A stretch of DNA of 41,357 nt. Origin: UBA3537 sp038106885 (lineage in GTDB: Bacteria > Bacteroidota > Bacteroidia > Flavobacteriales > Flavobacteriaceae). The translations under genes and the position numbers were made by a program. The notes beneath the pieces were generated by a model that saw nothing but the letters and a program-made list of their open reading frames with translations, was not told where the DNA came from and made no database searches. Below are positions 24,724 to 32,196 of the stretch, piece after piece; the stretch's first letter is position 1, and each line of letters begins with the position of its first letter. Where the stretch lies: contig JAYNFX010000008.1 of the NCBI GenBank assembly GCA_038106885.1, positions 1-41,357 of the forward strand, in the 5' to 3' direction.

Positions 24724-25521
24724 TTAATTTTCTGATGAAATAATTTTTTTAAATTCAGTTAACTTCTCATCTAAAAACTGCATAATTTCAACATCACTTC
24801 TATTTGTACACCTATTGTAAAAGCTAGGATCATCAGAGCAATAAAAATAAAATTCAGCTCTTAGATCTAGTTCAAGTTCTTTATTTTTGAATAGTTCTGG
24901 GCCTACAACATTTTTTATATGCTTTAAAATATTTTTGTCTTTTTCAACCTTTACATTATTTTTCAAGCGCTTTGTACGCCCTGAAACTCGATTTAATATT
25001 TTCCATAAATTAAATTGTGGTGTTGGAATCCCCCAATAAATAAACTTACCTGTATCTGCTTCATCAAGTCTATTTTGAATTTGAGTTTTTCTAATACCAG
25101 TATACCCTGGAATACCCAAATCATAAAAATTTATTGACCGTTCTGCATCAGAATTATTTATATCAGAATTTAAATCACCAGTCAATATGTTACCTATCGT
25201 AACTTCGTCAAGCTCTGTAACATAATTTTCTAACTTTACAACAATAGCTTTAGTGTCAATTATTTTTGGAGAAATAATTACACTAATTGGTGAATATTGT
25301 ATTGATGAAAAGTAAAGAGTATCCGAAAGCTTTGCCTGAATTTTAAAATTTCCATTTTGATCGCTTGTCGCATATCTATATGATGTTTTATTAATTACGT
25401 GAATTCCCTCCACACTCCCAAGAGCATTAATTTTTCCTGAAATTTCACGAGTTTGTGAAAATGATATTGACACCCATGTAATAAAAAATTGAAGGAGAAA
25501 ATTGCGCAGAAAAGTTATCAA
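24724..25521 (-). CDS. Secreted protein with carboxypeptidase-regulatory-like domain, function unknown
   Basis: A 265-residue protein with an N-terminal signal-like helix (residues 1-22, ending SISFSQ). Residues about 24-115 look like the beta-sandwich found at the start of TonB-dependent transporters and other Bacteroidota surface proteins (ISGKINALGSVEGIHVINK, then SDQNGNFKIQAKLSDTLYFS and VVKLENYVTELDEVTIG). The rest (about 120-265) is an alpha-helical region I do not recognise, rich in Asn, Asp and Lys with two cysteines. No barrel follows, so it is not a transporter. It lies 24 bases before tatA on the same strand and is divergent from pepE. Confidence 0.75.
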   Translation of the reverse strand: MITFLRNFLLQFFITWVSISFSQTREISGKINALGSVEGIHVINKTSYRYATSDQNGNFKIQAKLSDTLYFSSIQYSPISVIISPKIIDTKAIVVKLENYVTELDEVTIGNILTGDLNSDINNSDAERSINFYDLGIPGYTGIRKTQIQNRLDEADTGKFIYWGIPTPQFNLWKILNRVSGRTKRLKNNVKVEKDKNILKHIKNVVGPELFKNKELELDLRAEFYFYCSDDPSFYNRCTNRSDVEIMQFLDEKLTEFKKIISSEN

Positions 25522-25583
25522 AGCTTTTAAAAAAAATTTATATAATTTTACTAAAGATAATGAATTGAAACAATACTTTTGGA

Positions 25584-26288
25584 ATGAAAAAACTTCTCGT
25601 TGCTAGCACTTCAACAACTTATGGTGGTAAATATTTAGAGTACATAATGAATGAACTCGACAACTTCTTTGATTCAAAAGAACCAATTATTTTTATTCCC
25701 TATGCAAGACCGGGTGGAATAACCCATGATAAATACACCGAAATTGTCAAAAGTAGTTTTAAAACAATTGGGAAAGAAGTTATCGGATTGCACAAAACTG
25801 ATAACCCAAAAAAAACATTAACTAATGCGAAAGGTATTTTTGTGGGTGGTGGAAATACTTTTGTACTAATGAATAAAATGTATGAGCTGAATTTATTAGA
25901 AAAATTAAAATCTGCTATTTTATCAGGAGTTCCTTATTTAGGAACCAGTGCTGGAAGTAATTTATGTGGTTTAACAATCGGTACTTCAAATGATATGCCA
26001 ATTGTATATCCCCCAAGTTTTGCAGCTTTAGGTGTCCTGCCATTTAATATAAATCCTCACTATCGTGACTCTAACCCTGAAAGCAAACACATGGGTGAAA
26101 CCAGAAACACAAGAATTAAAGAATTTCATTTTTTCAATGATCAACCAGTAATTGGTCTCAGAGAAGGCAGCTACTTAAAAGTTGATGGAGATAAAATAAC
26201 ACTAAAAGGCAAATATAACGCTACAATTTTCGAAAAAGAAAAACCACCATATGAACTTTTAGCTGGTGAAAATTTAAAATTTCAATAA
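25584..26288 (+). CDS. pepE: Dipeptidase E (alpha-aspartyl dipeptidase)
   Basis: Cytoplasmic serine peptidase of family S51 that cleaves Asp-X dipeptides. The nucleophile is Ser122 in YLGTSAGSN, preceded by GIFVGGGNTFVL; INPHYRDSNPESKHMGE contains the conserved histidine region. The 234 residues match E. coli PepE length. It starts 62 bases from a divergent gene and ends three bases before a convergent acetyltransferase gene. Confidence 0.95.
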   Translation: MKKLLVASTSTTYGGKYLEYIMNELDNFFDSKEPIIFIPYARPGGITHDKYTEIVKSSFKTIGKEVIGLHKTDNPKKTLTNAKGIFVGGGNTFVLMNKMYELNLLEKLKSAILSGVPYLGTSAGSNLCGLTIGTSNDMPIVYPPSFAALGVLPFNINPHYRDSNPESKHMGETRNTRIKEFHFFNDQPVIGLREGSYLKVDGDKITLKGKYNATIFEKEKPPYELLAGENLKFQ

Positions 26289-26291
26289 ATA

Positions 26292-26717
26292 TTATATTGA
26301 CTTTAAAAAGTGAAAGCCTAGTTTTTTATAGCCTTGTTTTAAATAAAAATCGTGAGATTTTTCATTGTCAATATATGCATTAAGTTCAATAGTATTGAAT
26401 CCTTTAGATGATGCATATTTTTCAACCCACGATATCATTTTATGGCCAATATTATTGTTCCTCATCTTAGGAATTACATAAACATGGTCAATTTCGACGC
26501 TTTTACCACAATAGTGTCTAGTTGAAAACCACATACCACATATACCAATCAATAATTCATCAGTATAAACTCCTAAGCATTCATAATTTTGATTGGTCAT
26601 TTCCTTAAATCTACTCAACAAGATAGAATCAGAGACTCTAAACTTTGCCATTTTTTTTACAAATGGTATCACAACTTTAATCTCATTTGGTGGAATTATT
26701 TTAAATTTTAAATGCAT
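26292..26717 (-). CDS. GNAT-family N-acetyltransferase
   Basis: A 141-residue single-domain GNAT protein. The central VEIDHVYVIPKMRNNNIGHK is beta-4 followed by the acetyl-CoA pyrophosphate loop (R-x-x-x-I-G), then ELNAYIDNEKSHDFYLKQGY is the typical motif B region. The acceptor substrate (amine, peptide or metabolite) cannot be inferred. Monocistronic, convergent with pepE and divergent from gpmI. Confidence 0.87.
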   Translation of the reverse strand: MHLKFKIIPPNEIKVVIPFVKKMAKFRVSDSILLSRFKEMTNQNYECLGVYTDELLIGICGMWFSTRHYCGKSVEIDHVYVIPKMRNNNIGHKMISWVEKYASSKGFNTIELNAYIDNEKSHDFYLKQGYKKLGFHFLKSI

Positions 26718-26776
26718 TATTAATTACTTAAATTTATAAGATAATTTATTTAATAAAGTTATACAAAAATTCAATC

Positions 26777-26806
26777 TTGTTAATCTTAAAATCTTATTTA
26801 TCTTTG
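26777..26806 (+). promoter_or_regulatory. gpmI: Bacteroidota-type promoter of gpmI
   Basis: TTG (26777-26779) then 19 bases then TATCTTTG (26799-26806) gives a full match to the TTG-N17-23-TAnnTTTG consensus. It lies 20 bases before the gpmI ATG in the 109-base divergent gap. This and the nqrA promoter have the best two-box matches in the window. Confidence 0.7.
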
Positions 26807-26826
26807 TTTGAATATTAAAAATAGTG

Positions 26827-28344
26827 ATGGAAAAAAAGGTGATTTTAATGATTTTAGATGGATGGGGAAACTCACCAAATCCAAATGTGTCTGCAATAAA
26901 TTTTGCAAAAACTCCTTTTATTGATAGTTTATATTCTAATTATCCTTACGCAAGCCTAAGAACTGATGGTTTACATGTTGGCCTTCCAGATGGTCAAATG
27001 GGCAATAGCGAAGTTGGGCATATGAATCTTGGGGCAGGAAGAGTCGTTTATCAAGATTTGGCTAAAATTAACCTAGCAATTAAAAATGATACTCTTTCAG
27101 ATAACAGTGCTATCCAAAATGCCATCAATTATTCCAAAAAAAATAATAAGCCTATTCACTTAGTAGGTTTGGTGAGCGATGGTGGTGTACATTCTCATAT
27201 AAATCACCTTTACGGGCTAATTGATGTTTTAGAAAGAAATAATATCACTAATGGTTTTATTCATGCTTTTACAGATGGAAGAGATGTTGATCCGAAATCA
27301 GGTCTCGGATTTATTTCAAAACTTCAGAAAAAATTATTAAACTCTAGTATAAAACTTGCATCAGTTTGTGGGAGATATTATTCAATGGACAGAGATAATA
27401 GATGGGAACGAATAAAATTAGCGTATGATGCATTAGTTAATGGAGTTGGAATTAAATCAAATGACTTGTTATCAACAATTAAGGAGTGCTATAACAATGG
27501 AACAACAGATGAATTTTTAAAACCTATCATTGTAACAGAAAAAAATGATGAACCTATAGCTAAAATTAAAGATGATGATGTTGTTTTGTTTTTTAATTTC
27601 AGAACAGACAGAGGAAGACAATTAACTCAAGCATTATGTCAATCAGATTTCACCGATCAAAATATGCTCTCATTGAATTTACATTATGTTACAATGACCA
27701 ATTATGATCAAAATTTCAAAAATATCCAAGTAATTTTTGACAAAGAAAATATTGATCAAACATTAGGAGAAGTTTTAGAAAAAAATGGAAAAACTCAACT
27801 TAGAATTGCTGAAACTGAGAAATATCCTCACGTTACATTTTTCTTCTCTGGCGGAAGAGAAAAGCCATTTATTGGTGAAAAACGAATCTTAAAAAACTCT
27901 CCCAAGGTTGCCACTTATGATTTAAAACCTGAGATGAGTGCATATGAACTAAGTAATGCACTAATACCAGAACTAAAATCTAAATCTGCTGATTTTATTT
28001 GTTTAAATTTTGCTAATGGAGATATGGTTGGACACACTGGAGTAATGAAAGCGGCTATTAAAGCTTGTGAAGCAGTCGATGAGTGTGTCAAAAAAGTTGT
28101 CAATTGTGCACTTGAAAATGATTACACCACACTATTAATAGCAGATCATGGTAATTGCGAAACAATGATTAATTTAGATGGTACTCCTAACACAGCACAT
28201 ACTACAAATCCAGTTCCAATTATTTTGATAGATAAAAATCTAAATAGTATAAAGGATGGTATACTTGGAGATATAGCTCCAACAATTTTAAAATTATTAG
28301 GAGTTGAGAAACCTAAAGAAATGACACAAAGTTCTCTAATCTAA
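26827..28344 (+). CDS. gpmI: 2,3-bisphosphoglycerate-independent phosphoglycerate mutase
   Basis: Glycolytic/gluconeogenic enzyme interconverting 3- and 2-phosphoglycerate, manganese-dependent alkaline-phosphatase fold. DGWG (11-14) carries the first metal ligand, and the phosphoserine nucleophile is Ser61 in PDGQMGNSEVGHMNLGAG. Other blocks are AFTDGRDVDP, CGRYYSMDRDNRWER, FNFRTDRGRQ, NFANGDMVGHTG and IADHGNCE. Length (505) is standard. A GTG codon lies in frame directly before the ATG at 26827; ATG is preferred. It has its own two-box promoter. Confidence 0.98.
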   Translation: MEKKVILMILDGWGNSPNPNVSAINFAKTPFIDSLYSNYPYASLRTDGLHVGLPDGQMGNSEVGHMNLGAGRVVYQDLAKINLAIKNDTLSDNSAIQNAINYSKKNNKPIHLVGLVSDGGVHSHINHLYGLIDVLERNNITNGFIHAFTDGRDVDPKSGLGFISKLQKKLLNSSIKLASVCGRYYSMDRDNRWERIKLAYDALVNGVGIKSNDLLSTIKECYNNGTTDEFLKPIIVTEKNDEPIAKIKDDDVVLFFNFRTDRGRQLTQALCQSDFTDQNMLSLNLHYVTMTNYDQNFKNIQVIFDKENIDQTLGEVLEKNGKTQLRIAETEKYPHVTFFFSGGREKPFIGEKRILKNSPKVATYDLKPEMSAYELSNALIPELKSKSADFICLNFANGDMVGHTGVMKAAIKACEAVDECVKKVVNCALENDYTTLLIADHGNCETMINLDGTPNTAHTTNPVPIILIDKNLNSIKDGILGDIAPTILKLLGVEKPKEMTQSSLI

Positions 28345-28381
28345 AGTTAAAAAATTATAAATCTAAATAAAGTGTTTTAAG

Positions 28382-28389
28382 TATCTTTG
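28382..28389 (+). promoter_or_regulatory. map: Candidate -7 element TATCTTTG before map
   Basis: An exact TAnnTTTG match, identical to the octamer before gpmI, lipA and the LUD gene, eight bases before the map ATG. No TTG is seen at -33. The very short leader (a few bases at most) would give a nearly leaderless mRNA. Confidence 0.4.
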
Positions 28390-28397
28390 TAGTCCTT

Positions 28398-29210
28398 ATG
28401 AAGACACTTAACTTAAAATCAGCTGAAGAAATTGAACTGATGCGTGAAAGTGCATTAATAGTTTCTAAAACCCTTGGAATGTTAGCTTCTGAAATTAAAC
28501 CAGGTGTAACAACACTAAAATTAGATAAATTAGCTGAATCATTTATCAGAGATCATGGAGCAATTCCTGGATTTTTAGGATTATATGATTTTCCAAACAC
28601 TCTTTGTGTGAGTCCAAACTCTCAGGTTGTCCACGGAATACCAAATAATATTCCATTGAAAGAAGGTGACATAATTTCAGTAGACTGCGGTGCTCTTAAA
28701 AATAATTTTTATGGAGATCATGCATACACATTTTCAGTTGGCGAAATTAACAAAGAAACTCAAAAACTTTTAGACGTAACAAAAGCATCACTATATGAAG
28801 GCATAAAAGCTTTTAAAAAAAATAATAGAGTTGGTGATGTTGGTTATGCTATTCAAAATTATTGTGAATCTTTTGGATATGGGGTTGTTAGAGAGCTAGT
28901 TGGACATGGTATAGGAAAAATCATGCATGAAGAGCCTGAAATGCCAAATTTTGGTAAAAGAGGTCGCGGGAAAAAATTTATGGATGGTATGGTAGTTGCC
29001 ATAGAACCTATGATAAATATGGGGACTCATAAAGTTAAACATCACAGCGATGGATGGACCATAACTACTAAAGATAATTTACCTAGTGCACATTTTGAGC
29101 ATAATATTGCATTAATTGATGGTAAACCAAATTTATTATCAACTTTTGATTACATATATGAATCTTTAGGAATTATAAATAATGAAGAAAACGAATTTAA
29201 AAATCAATAA
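28398..29210 (+). CDS. map: Methionine aminopeptidase, type I
   Basis: Removes the initiator methionine from new proteins. The pita-bread fold metal ligands are all present: Asp96, Asp107, His170, Glu203 and Glu234, plus catalytic His79 (VVHGIP). Key stretches are LVGHGIGKIMHEEPEMPNFG and VVAIEPMINMG. The 270-residue length is that of a type Ia bacterial enzyme with a short C-terminal extension (SLGIINNEENEFKNQ). It is followed after seven bases by the DUF3050 gene. Confidence 0.97.
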   Translation: MKTLNLKSAEEIELMRESALIVSKTLGMLASEIKPGVTTLKLDKLAESFIRDHGAIPGFLGLYDFPNTLCVSPNSQVVHGIPNNIPLKEGDIISVDCGALKNNFYGDHAYTFSVGEINKETQKLLDVTKASLYEGIKAFKKNNRVGDVGYAIQNYCESFGYGVVRELVGHGIGKIMHEEPEMPNFGKRGRGKKFMDGMVVAIEPMINMGTHKVKHHSDGWTITTKDNLPSAHFEHNIALIDGKPNLLSTFDYIYESLGIINNEENEFKNQ

Positions 29211-29217
29211 AATTTAA

Positions 29218-30012
29218 ATGAATTCTATTAGTTATATTGAATCTCAGACTAAATTATTAAGAAATAAAATTAATAATCACTCTCTTTACAAGAATCTCTC
29301 TTCAATTGAAGATGTAAAAACTTTCATGGAAAATCATGTATTTGCTGTTTGGGATTTTATGTCATTGTTAAAGGCTCTACAATCAATTTTAACAAATAAC
29401 AATGTTCCTTGGACACCAAAAGGTAATGGAACCACAGCACGATTCATTAATGAAATCGTCATGGGCGAAGAAAGTGATTTAAATGAAAATGGTGAGGCAA
29501 AAAGTCATTTTGAGATGTATATTGACGCAATGGAGCAAATAAATGCTAACACTAATCAAATAAGGAAATTTATTTCATTATTGGAAAACAAAAGTACTTT
29601 GAGAGATACAATAAACATAGTTAATTTAGACCCCATCCTAAAAAATTTCATAAACTTTACATTTGATGTGATTAAAAGCGAAAAAGCACATTGCATTGCC
29701 TCTGCATTTACTTTTGGAAGAGAAGATGTTATCCCTGATATGTTCTTAGAAATTATTCAAAAATCAAAAACAGACTCTACAGACCAACGATACTCTAAAC
29801 TTTTATATTACTTAAATCGGCATATTGAAATTGATGGGGACGAGCATGGCCCAATATCCTTAAAGATGGTTGAAAATTTATGTGGAGATGATACAAAAAA
29901 ATGGGATGAGGCTCTAGATGTTGCAAAACTAGCACTAAAGCAAAGGATTAAACTTTGGGATTTAATAAATAGAAATATAAACTGTAATAATGATATTTTA
30001 ATTACCAACTAA
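29218..30012 (+). CDS. DUF3050 protein (haem-oxygenase-like fold)
   Basis: A 264-residue largely helical protein matching the DUF3050 family by eye: FMENHVFAVWDFMSLLKALQ near the start, RFINEIVMGEESDLNE, HFEMYIDAMEQI, and YYLNRHIEIDGDEHGP with histidine/glutamate residues arranged as in haem-oxygenase-like metal proteins. Many members of that superfamily are di-iron oxygenases or oxidases, but DUF3050 itself has no established function. It lies seven bases after map and five before a methyltransferase gene, apparently in one operon. Confidence 0.85.
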   Translation: MNSISYIESQTKLLRNKINNHSLYKNLSSIEDVKTFMENHVFAVWDFMSLLKALQSILTNNNVPWTPKGNGTTARFINEIVMGEESDLNENGEAKSHFEMYIDAMEQINANTNQIRKFISLLENKSTLRDTINIVNLDPILKNFINFTFDVIKSEKAHCIASAFTFGREDVIPDMFLEIIQKSKTDSTDQRYSKLLYYLNRHIEIDGDEHGPISLKMVENLCGDDTKKWDEALDVAKLALKQRIKLWDLINRNINCNNDILITN

Positions 30013-30017
30013 TTGTC

Positions 30018-30791
30018 TTGAAATATATTTTCAAACTTATACTTAATTATCTACCAAGACCTGTCCTAATTAAATTTAGTTATTTAATTAGACCGTTTAT
30101 TATTATTTGGTTTAAAGGGAATCGTTACACTGACCCAATTGACGGAAGAAGTTTCCGTAAACTAATGCCATATGGATATGAAAAAACTAGAAATAATGTT
30201 TTATCACCATCCACTTTTTCTCTGGAAAGACATAGGCTACTCTGGTTATTTTTAAAGACTACCGATTTTTTTAAAGCAAATAAAAAAGTACTGCATTTTG
30301 CACCTGAACAAGCTTTTTTCAACAGGTTTAAAAAAATGAAAAATTTAGAATATGTGACAACAGATTTAAACTCACCACTAGCTGATGTAAAGGCTGATAT
30401 ATGTAATTTACCTTTTGAAGATAATACTTTTGATTTCATATTATGTAATCATGTATTAGAACATATCAATGATGATATAAAAGCTATTAAAGAGTTATAC
30501 AGAGTTATGAAGCCTGGGGGGTCAGGTGTCTTTCAAATCCCTTTAAATAACAAACTTAAAACAACATTTTCAGACGATTCCATAATAAACAAAAATGAAA
30601 GATCTAAAATATTTGGTCAATATGATCATGTTAGGGTTTATGGAATGGATTATTTTGATAAATTAAAATCTTGTGGTTTTAGAGTTAAAAAAATTAATTA
30701 CACTTCAAAACTATCTAATGAAGAGATTCAAAAATATTGTTTAAGCTACGGGGAGTTGATTCCCTTTGTTGAAAAGCCTAATAAAAGCTAA
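30018..30791 (+). CDS. SAM-dependent methyltransferase, class I
   Basis: A 257-residue protein with a Methyltransf_11-type core: motif I region reads KVLHFAPEQAFF (with no G-x-G-x-G), followed by VTTDLNSPLADVKADICNLP (acidic SAM-ribose loop), FEDNTFDFILCNHVLEH and LYRVMKPGGSG. Residues 1-60 form a basic, partly hydrophobic extension with the RYTDPIDGRSFRKLMPYG stretch, resembling a zinc-less version of the N-terminal region in related Bacteroidota methyltransferases. The start is TTG at 30018. Acceptor unknown. Its 3' end overlaps apbE on the other strand by 14 bases. Confidence 0.88.
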   Translation: MKYIFKLILNYLPRPVLIKFSYLIRPFIIIWFKGNRYTDPIDGRSFRKLMPYGYEKTRNNVLSPSTFSLERHRLLWLFLKTTDFFKANKKVLHFAPEQAFFNRFKKMKNLEYVTTDLNSPLADVKADICNLPFEDNTFDFILCNHVLEHINDDIKAIKELYRVMKPGGSGVFQIPLNNKLKTTFSDDSIINKNERSKIFGQYDHVRVYGMDYFDKLKSCGFRVKKINYTSKLSNEEIQKYCLSYGELIPFVEKPNKS

Positions 30792-31749
30792 AACCATTAA
30801 AAGTTTTAAATTCTAAATCTTCATTATCTCCTTGATAAATCACAAAAACTTTTAATTTGGGATTATTATTTAAATAAATTTCAAGCCTATTTAATGGCAT
30901 TGTCTGTAAAGCAGTTGCATAAGCATCTGCAGTCATGCAGTTTTTTGTAATTACAGAAACACTTAGGATATTTGTACGACTTGGATAACCATTTTTGGTA
31001 TCAATTATATGAGTATATCGTTTGCCATTTTCGTCAATTTTATATTTTCGGTAGGTACCAGATGTTGCCATTGATTCATTATTTAAATTTACTTTTTTAA
31101 AATAAACCTTATCATTACTCAAATCAGGGTTTTGTATTCCAACAACCCAAGGAAATTCTCTTTTTTTATTCAACCCAGAACAGCGAATTTCACCACCAAT
31201 TTCTACTAAAAAATCATTTACCCCTTCTGAAATTAAAAATTCTGATATAACATCAACAGCATAACCCTTAGCTATGGCATTAAAATCTAAGAATGTATTA
31301 ATTGGTTTTTTTATTTTATATCCATTAATATTTATTTTATCAAAACCAACAGACTTCATTAATTCAGAAATTTTAATACTATCTAAATTTTTGATTGCTC
31401 CTCTGGGGCCAAAATCCCATGCATTTACTACTGATCCAATGGTCGGATCAAAAGATCCATTTGTTTTTTCGTAAACAAGCTTAGCCTCATCAAACACAAT
31501 CTTTATATGTTCATTTATTGAATCTGATTTATTTTTATTAATATTAGAAATAATAGATGACGGAATATAAGTCGAAAGTGAATTATTTATTGACTTAAAA
31601 ATTTTCAAAAAATTTTCATTGTAAGACTCGTTACCCTGATATATTATTGAATATGTTGTTCCAAAAATAGCACCAGTTAATCGTATTTGCTTTGTTTCAC
31701 TCTCGCAACTGAAACAAAAAACAAACATTAAAAAAAATATTCTTTTCAA
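30778..31749 (-). CDS. apbE: FAD:protein FMN transferase ApbE, predicted lipoprotein
   Basis: Attaches FMN covalently to threonine in target flavoproteins, notably NqrB and NqrC. Residues 1-15 are a lipoprotein signal with lipobox Cys15 (VFCFSC), so the enzyme acts in the periplasm, where the flavinylated threonines are exposed. Conserved blocks are GTTYSIIYQGN, DFNAIAKGYAVDVISEFL, VEIGGEIRCSGLN and THIIDTKNGYPS followed by MTADAYATAL, which hold FAD and magnesium. It lies five bases after the small unknown gene and downstream of the nqr operon, matching its role. Confidence 0.96.
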   Translation of the reverse strand: MKRIFFLMFVFCFSCESETKQIRLTGAIFGTTYSIIYQGNESYNENFLKIFKSINNSLSTYIPSSIISNINKNKSDSINEHIKIVFDEAKLVYEKTNGSFDPTIGSVVNAWDFGPRGAIKNLDSIKISELMKSVGFDKININGYKIKKPINTFLDFNAIAKGYAVDVISEFLISEGVNDFLVEIGGEIRCSGLNKKREFPWVVGIQNPDLSNDKVYFKKVNLNNESMATSGTYRKYKIDENGKRYTHIIDTKNGYPSRTNILSVSVITKNCMTADAYATALQTMPLNRLEIYLNNNPKLKVFVIYQGDNEDLEFKTFNGFSFY

Positions 31750-31754
31750 AAAAA

Positions 31755-32132
31755 CTAATTTAAATTGGTTTCTATGTATTGAATACCATTATACTCTATT
31801 AGATATTCTTCATTTAAATAAATTGGAAGATCCTCACCTTTAGGATTACCTAAACCCACACCTGCATAAAGTACTTTAGCATCCTTTTCTAATGCATGCT
31901 TTTTAAAAGTTTCCATCCAAACAATATCATAATTATTTGGATTTTCAGGTAAAATTACAGCGCGAACTATAACAAAATAATATTTTGAATGTTTATCAAT
32001 ACATACAAACTGGGGGTGTTTTTTTAATCGACTATTAATCGCTACAAACTCAAATCCTCTTCGCTCTAAATCTTTACCAACGTGATTCATTGCTAAATTA
32101 TGAAGTTCTTGATTTGAAAGTGCTTTTGACAT
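31755..32132 (-). CDS. Small conserved protein of the nqr-apbE region, function unknown
   Basis: A 125-residue soluble protein (no signal or membrane helix) beginning MSKALSNQELHNLAMNHVG. It has conserved-looking blocks AINSRLKKHPQFVC, YYFVIVRAVILPENP and AGVGLGNPKGEDLPIYLNEE. As I recall, similar Bacteroidota proteins are often labelled 'NADH-quinone reductase subunit F' by position, but it has no ferredoxin, FAD or NADH motif. The frame extends nine codons upstream without ATG into the terminator hairpin, so ATG at 32132 is chosen. Its place between nqrF and apbE hints at an assembly or flavinylation role, which is inference only. Confidence 0.8.
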   Translation of the reverse strand: MSKALSNQELHNLAMNHVGKDLERRGFEFVAINSRLKKHPQFVCIDKHSKYYFVIVRAVILPENPNNYDIVWMETFKKHALEKDAKVLYAGVGLGNPKGEDLPIYLNEEYLIEYNGIQYIETNLN

Positions 32133-32141
32133 ATCACAAAA

Positions 32142-32172
32142 ATACAAAAAGCCTAACACTGGGCTAGGCTTT
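32142..32172 (-). terminator. Rho-independent terminator after nqrF
   Basis: Read on the minus strand, AAAGCCTA (32172-32165) pairs with TAGGCTTT (32155-32148) around a nine-base loop and continues into a T-rich stretch. It lies 25 bases after the nqrF stop, so the small unknown gene and apbE probably depend on read-through or their own promoter. Confidence 0.85.
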
Positions 32173-32196
32173 ATAAGTTAATTGAATTATAAAATT

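Noticed and set aside
25574..25581. TACTTTTG as a promoter element for pepE
   Set aside because: It matches TAnnTTTG but ends two bases before the pepE ATG, so transcription would begin inside the coding sequence. Probably a chance match in AT-rich DNA.
31755..32132. Calling the 125-residue protein NqrF
   Set aside because: The true NqrF with ferredoxin, FAD and NADH motifs is at 32197-33507; this protein has none of them.
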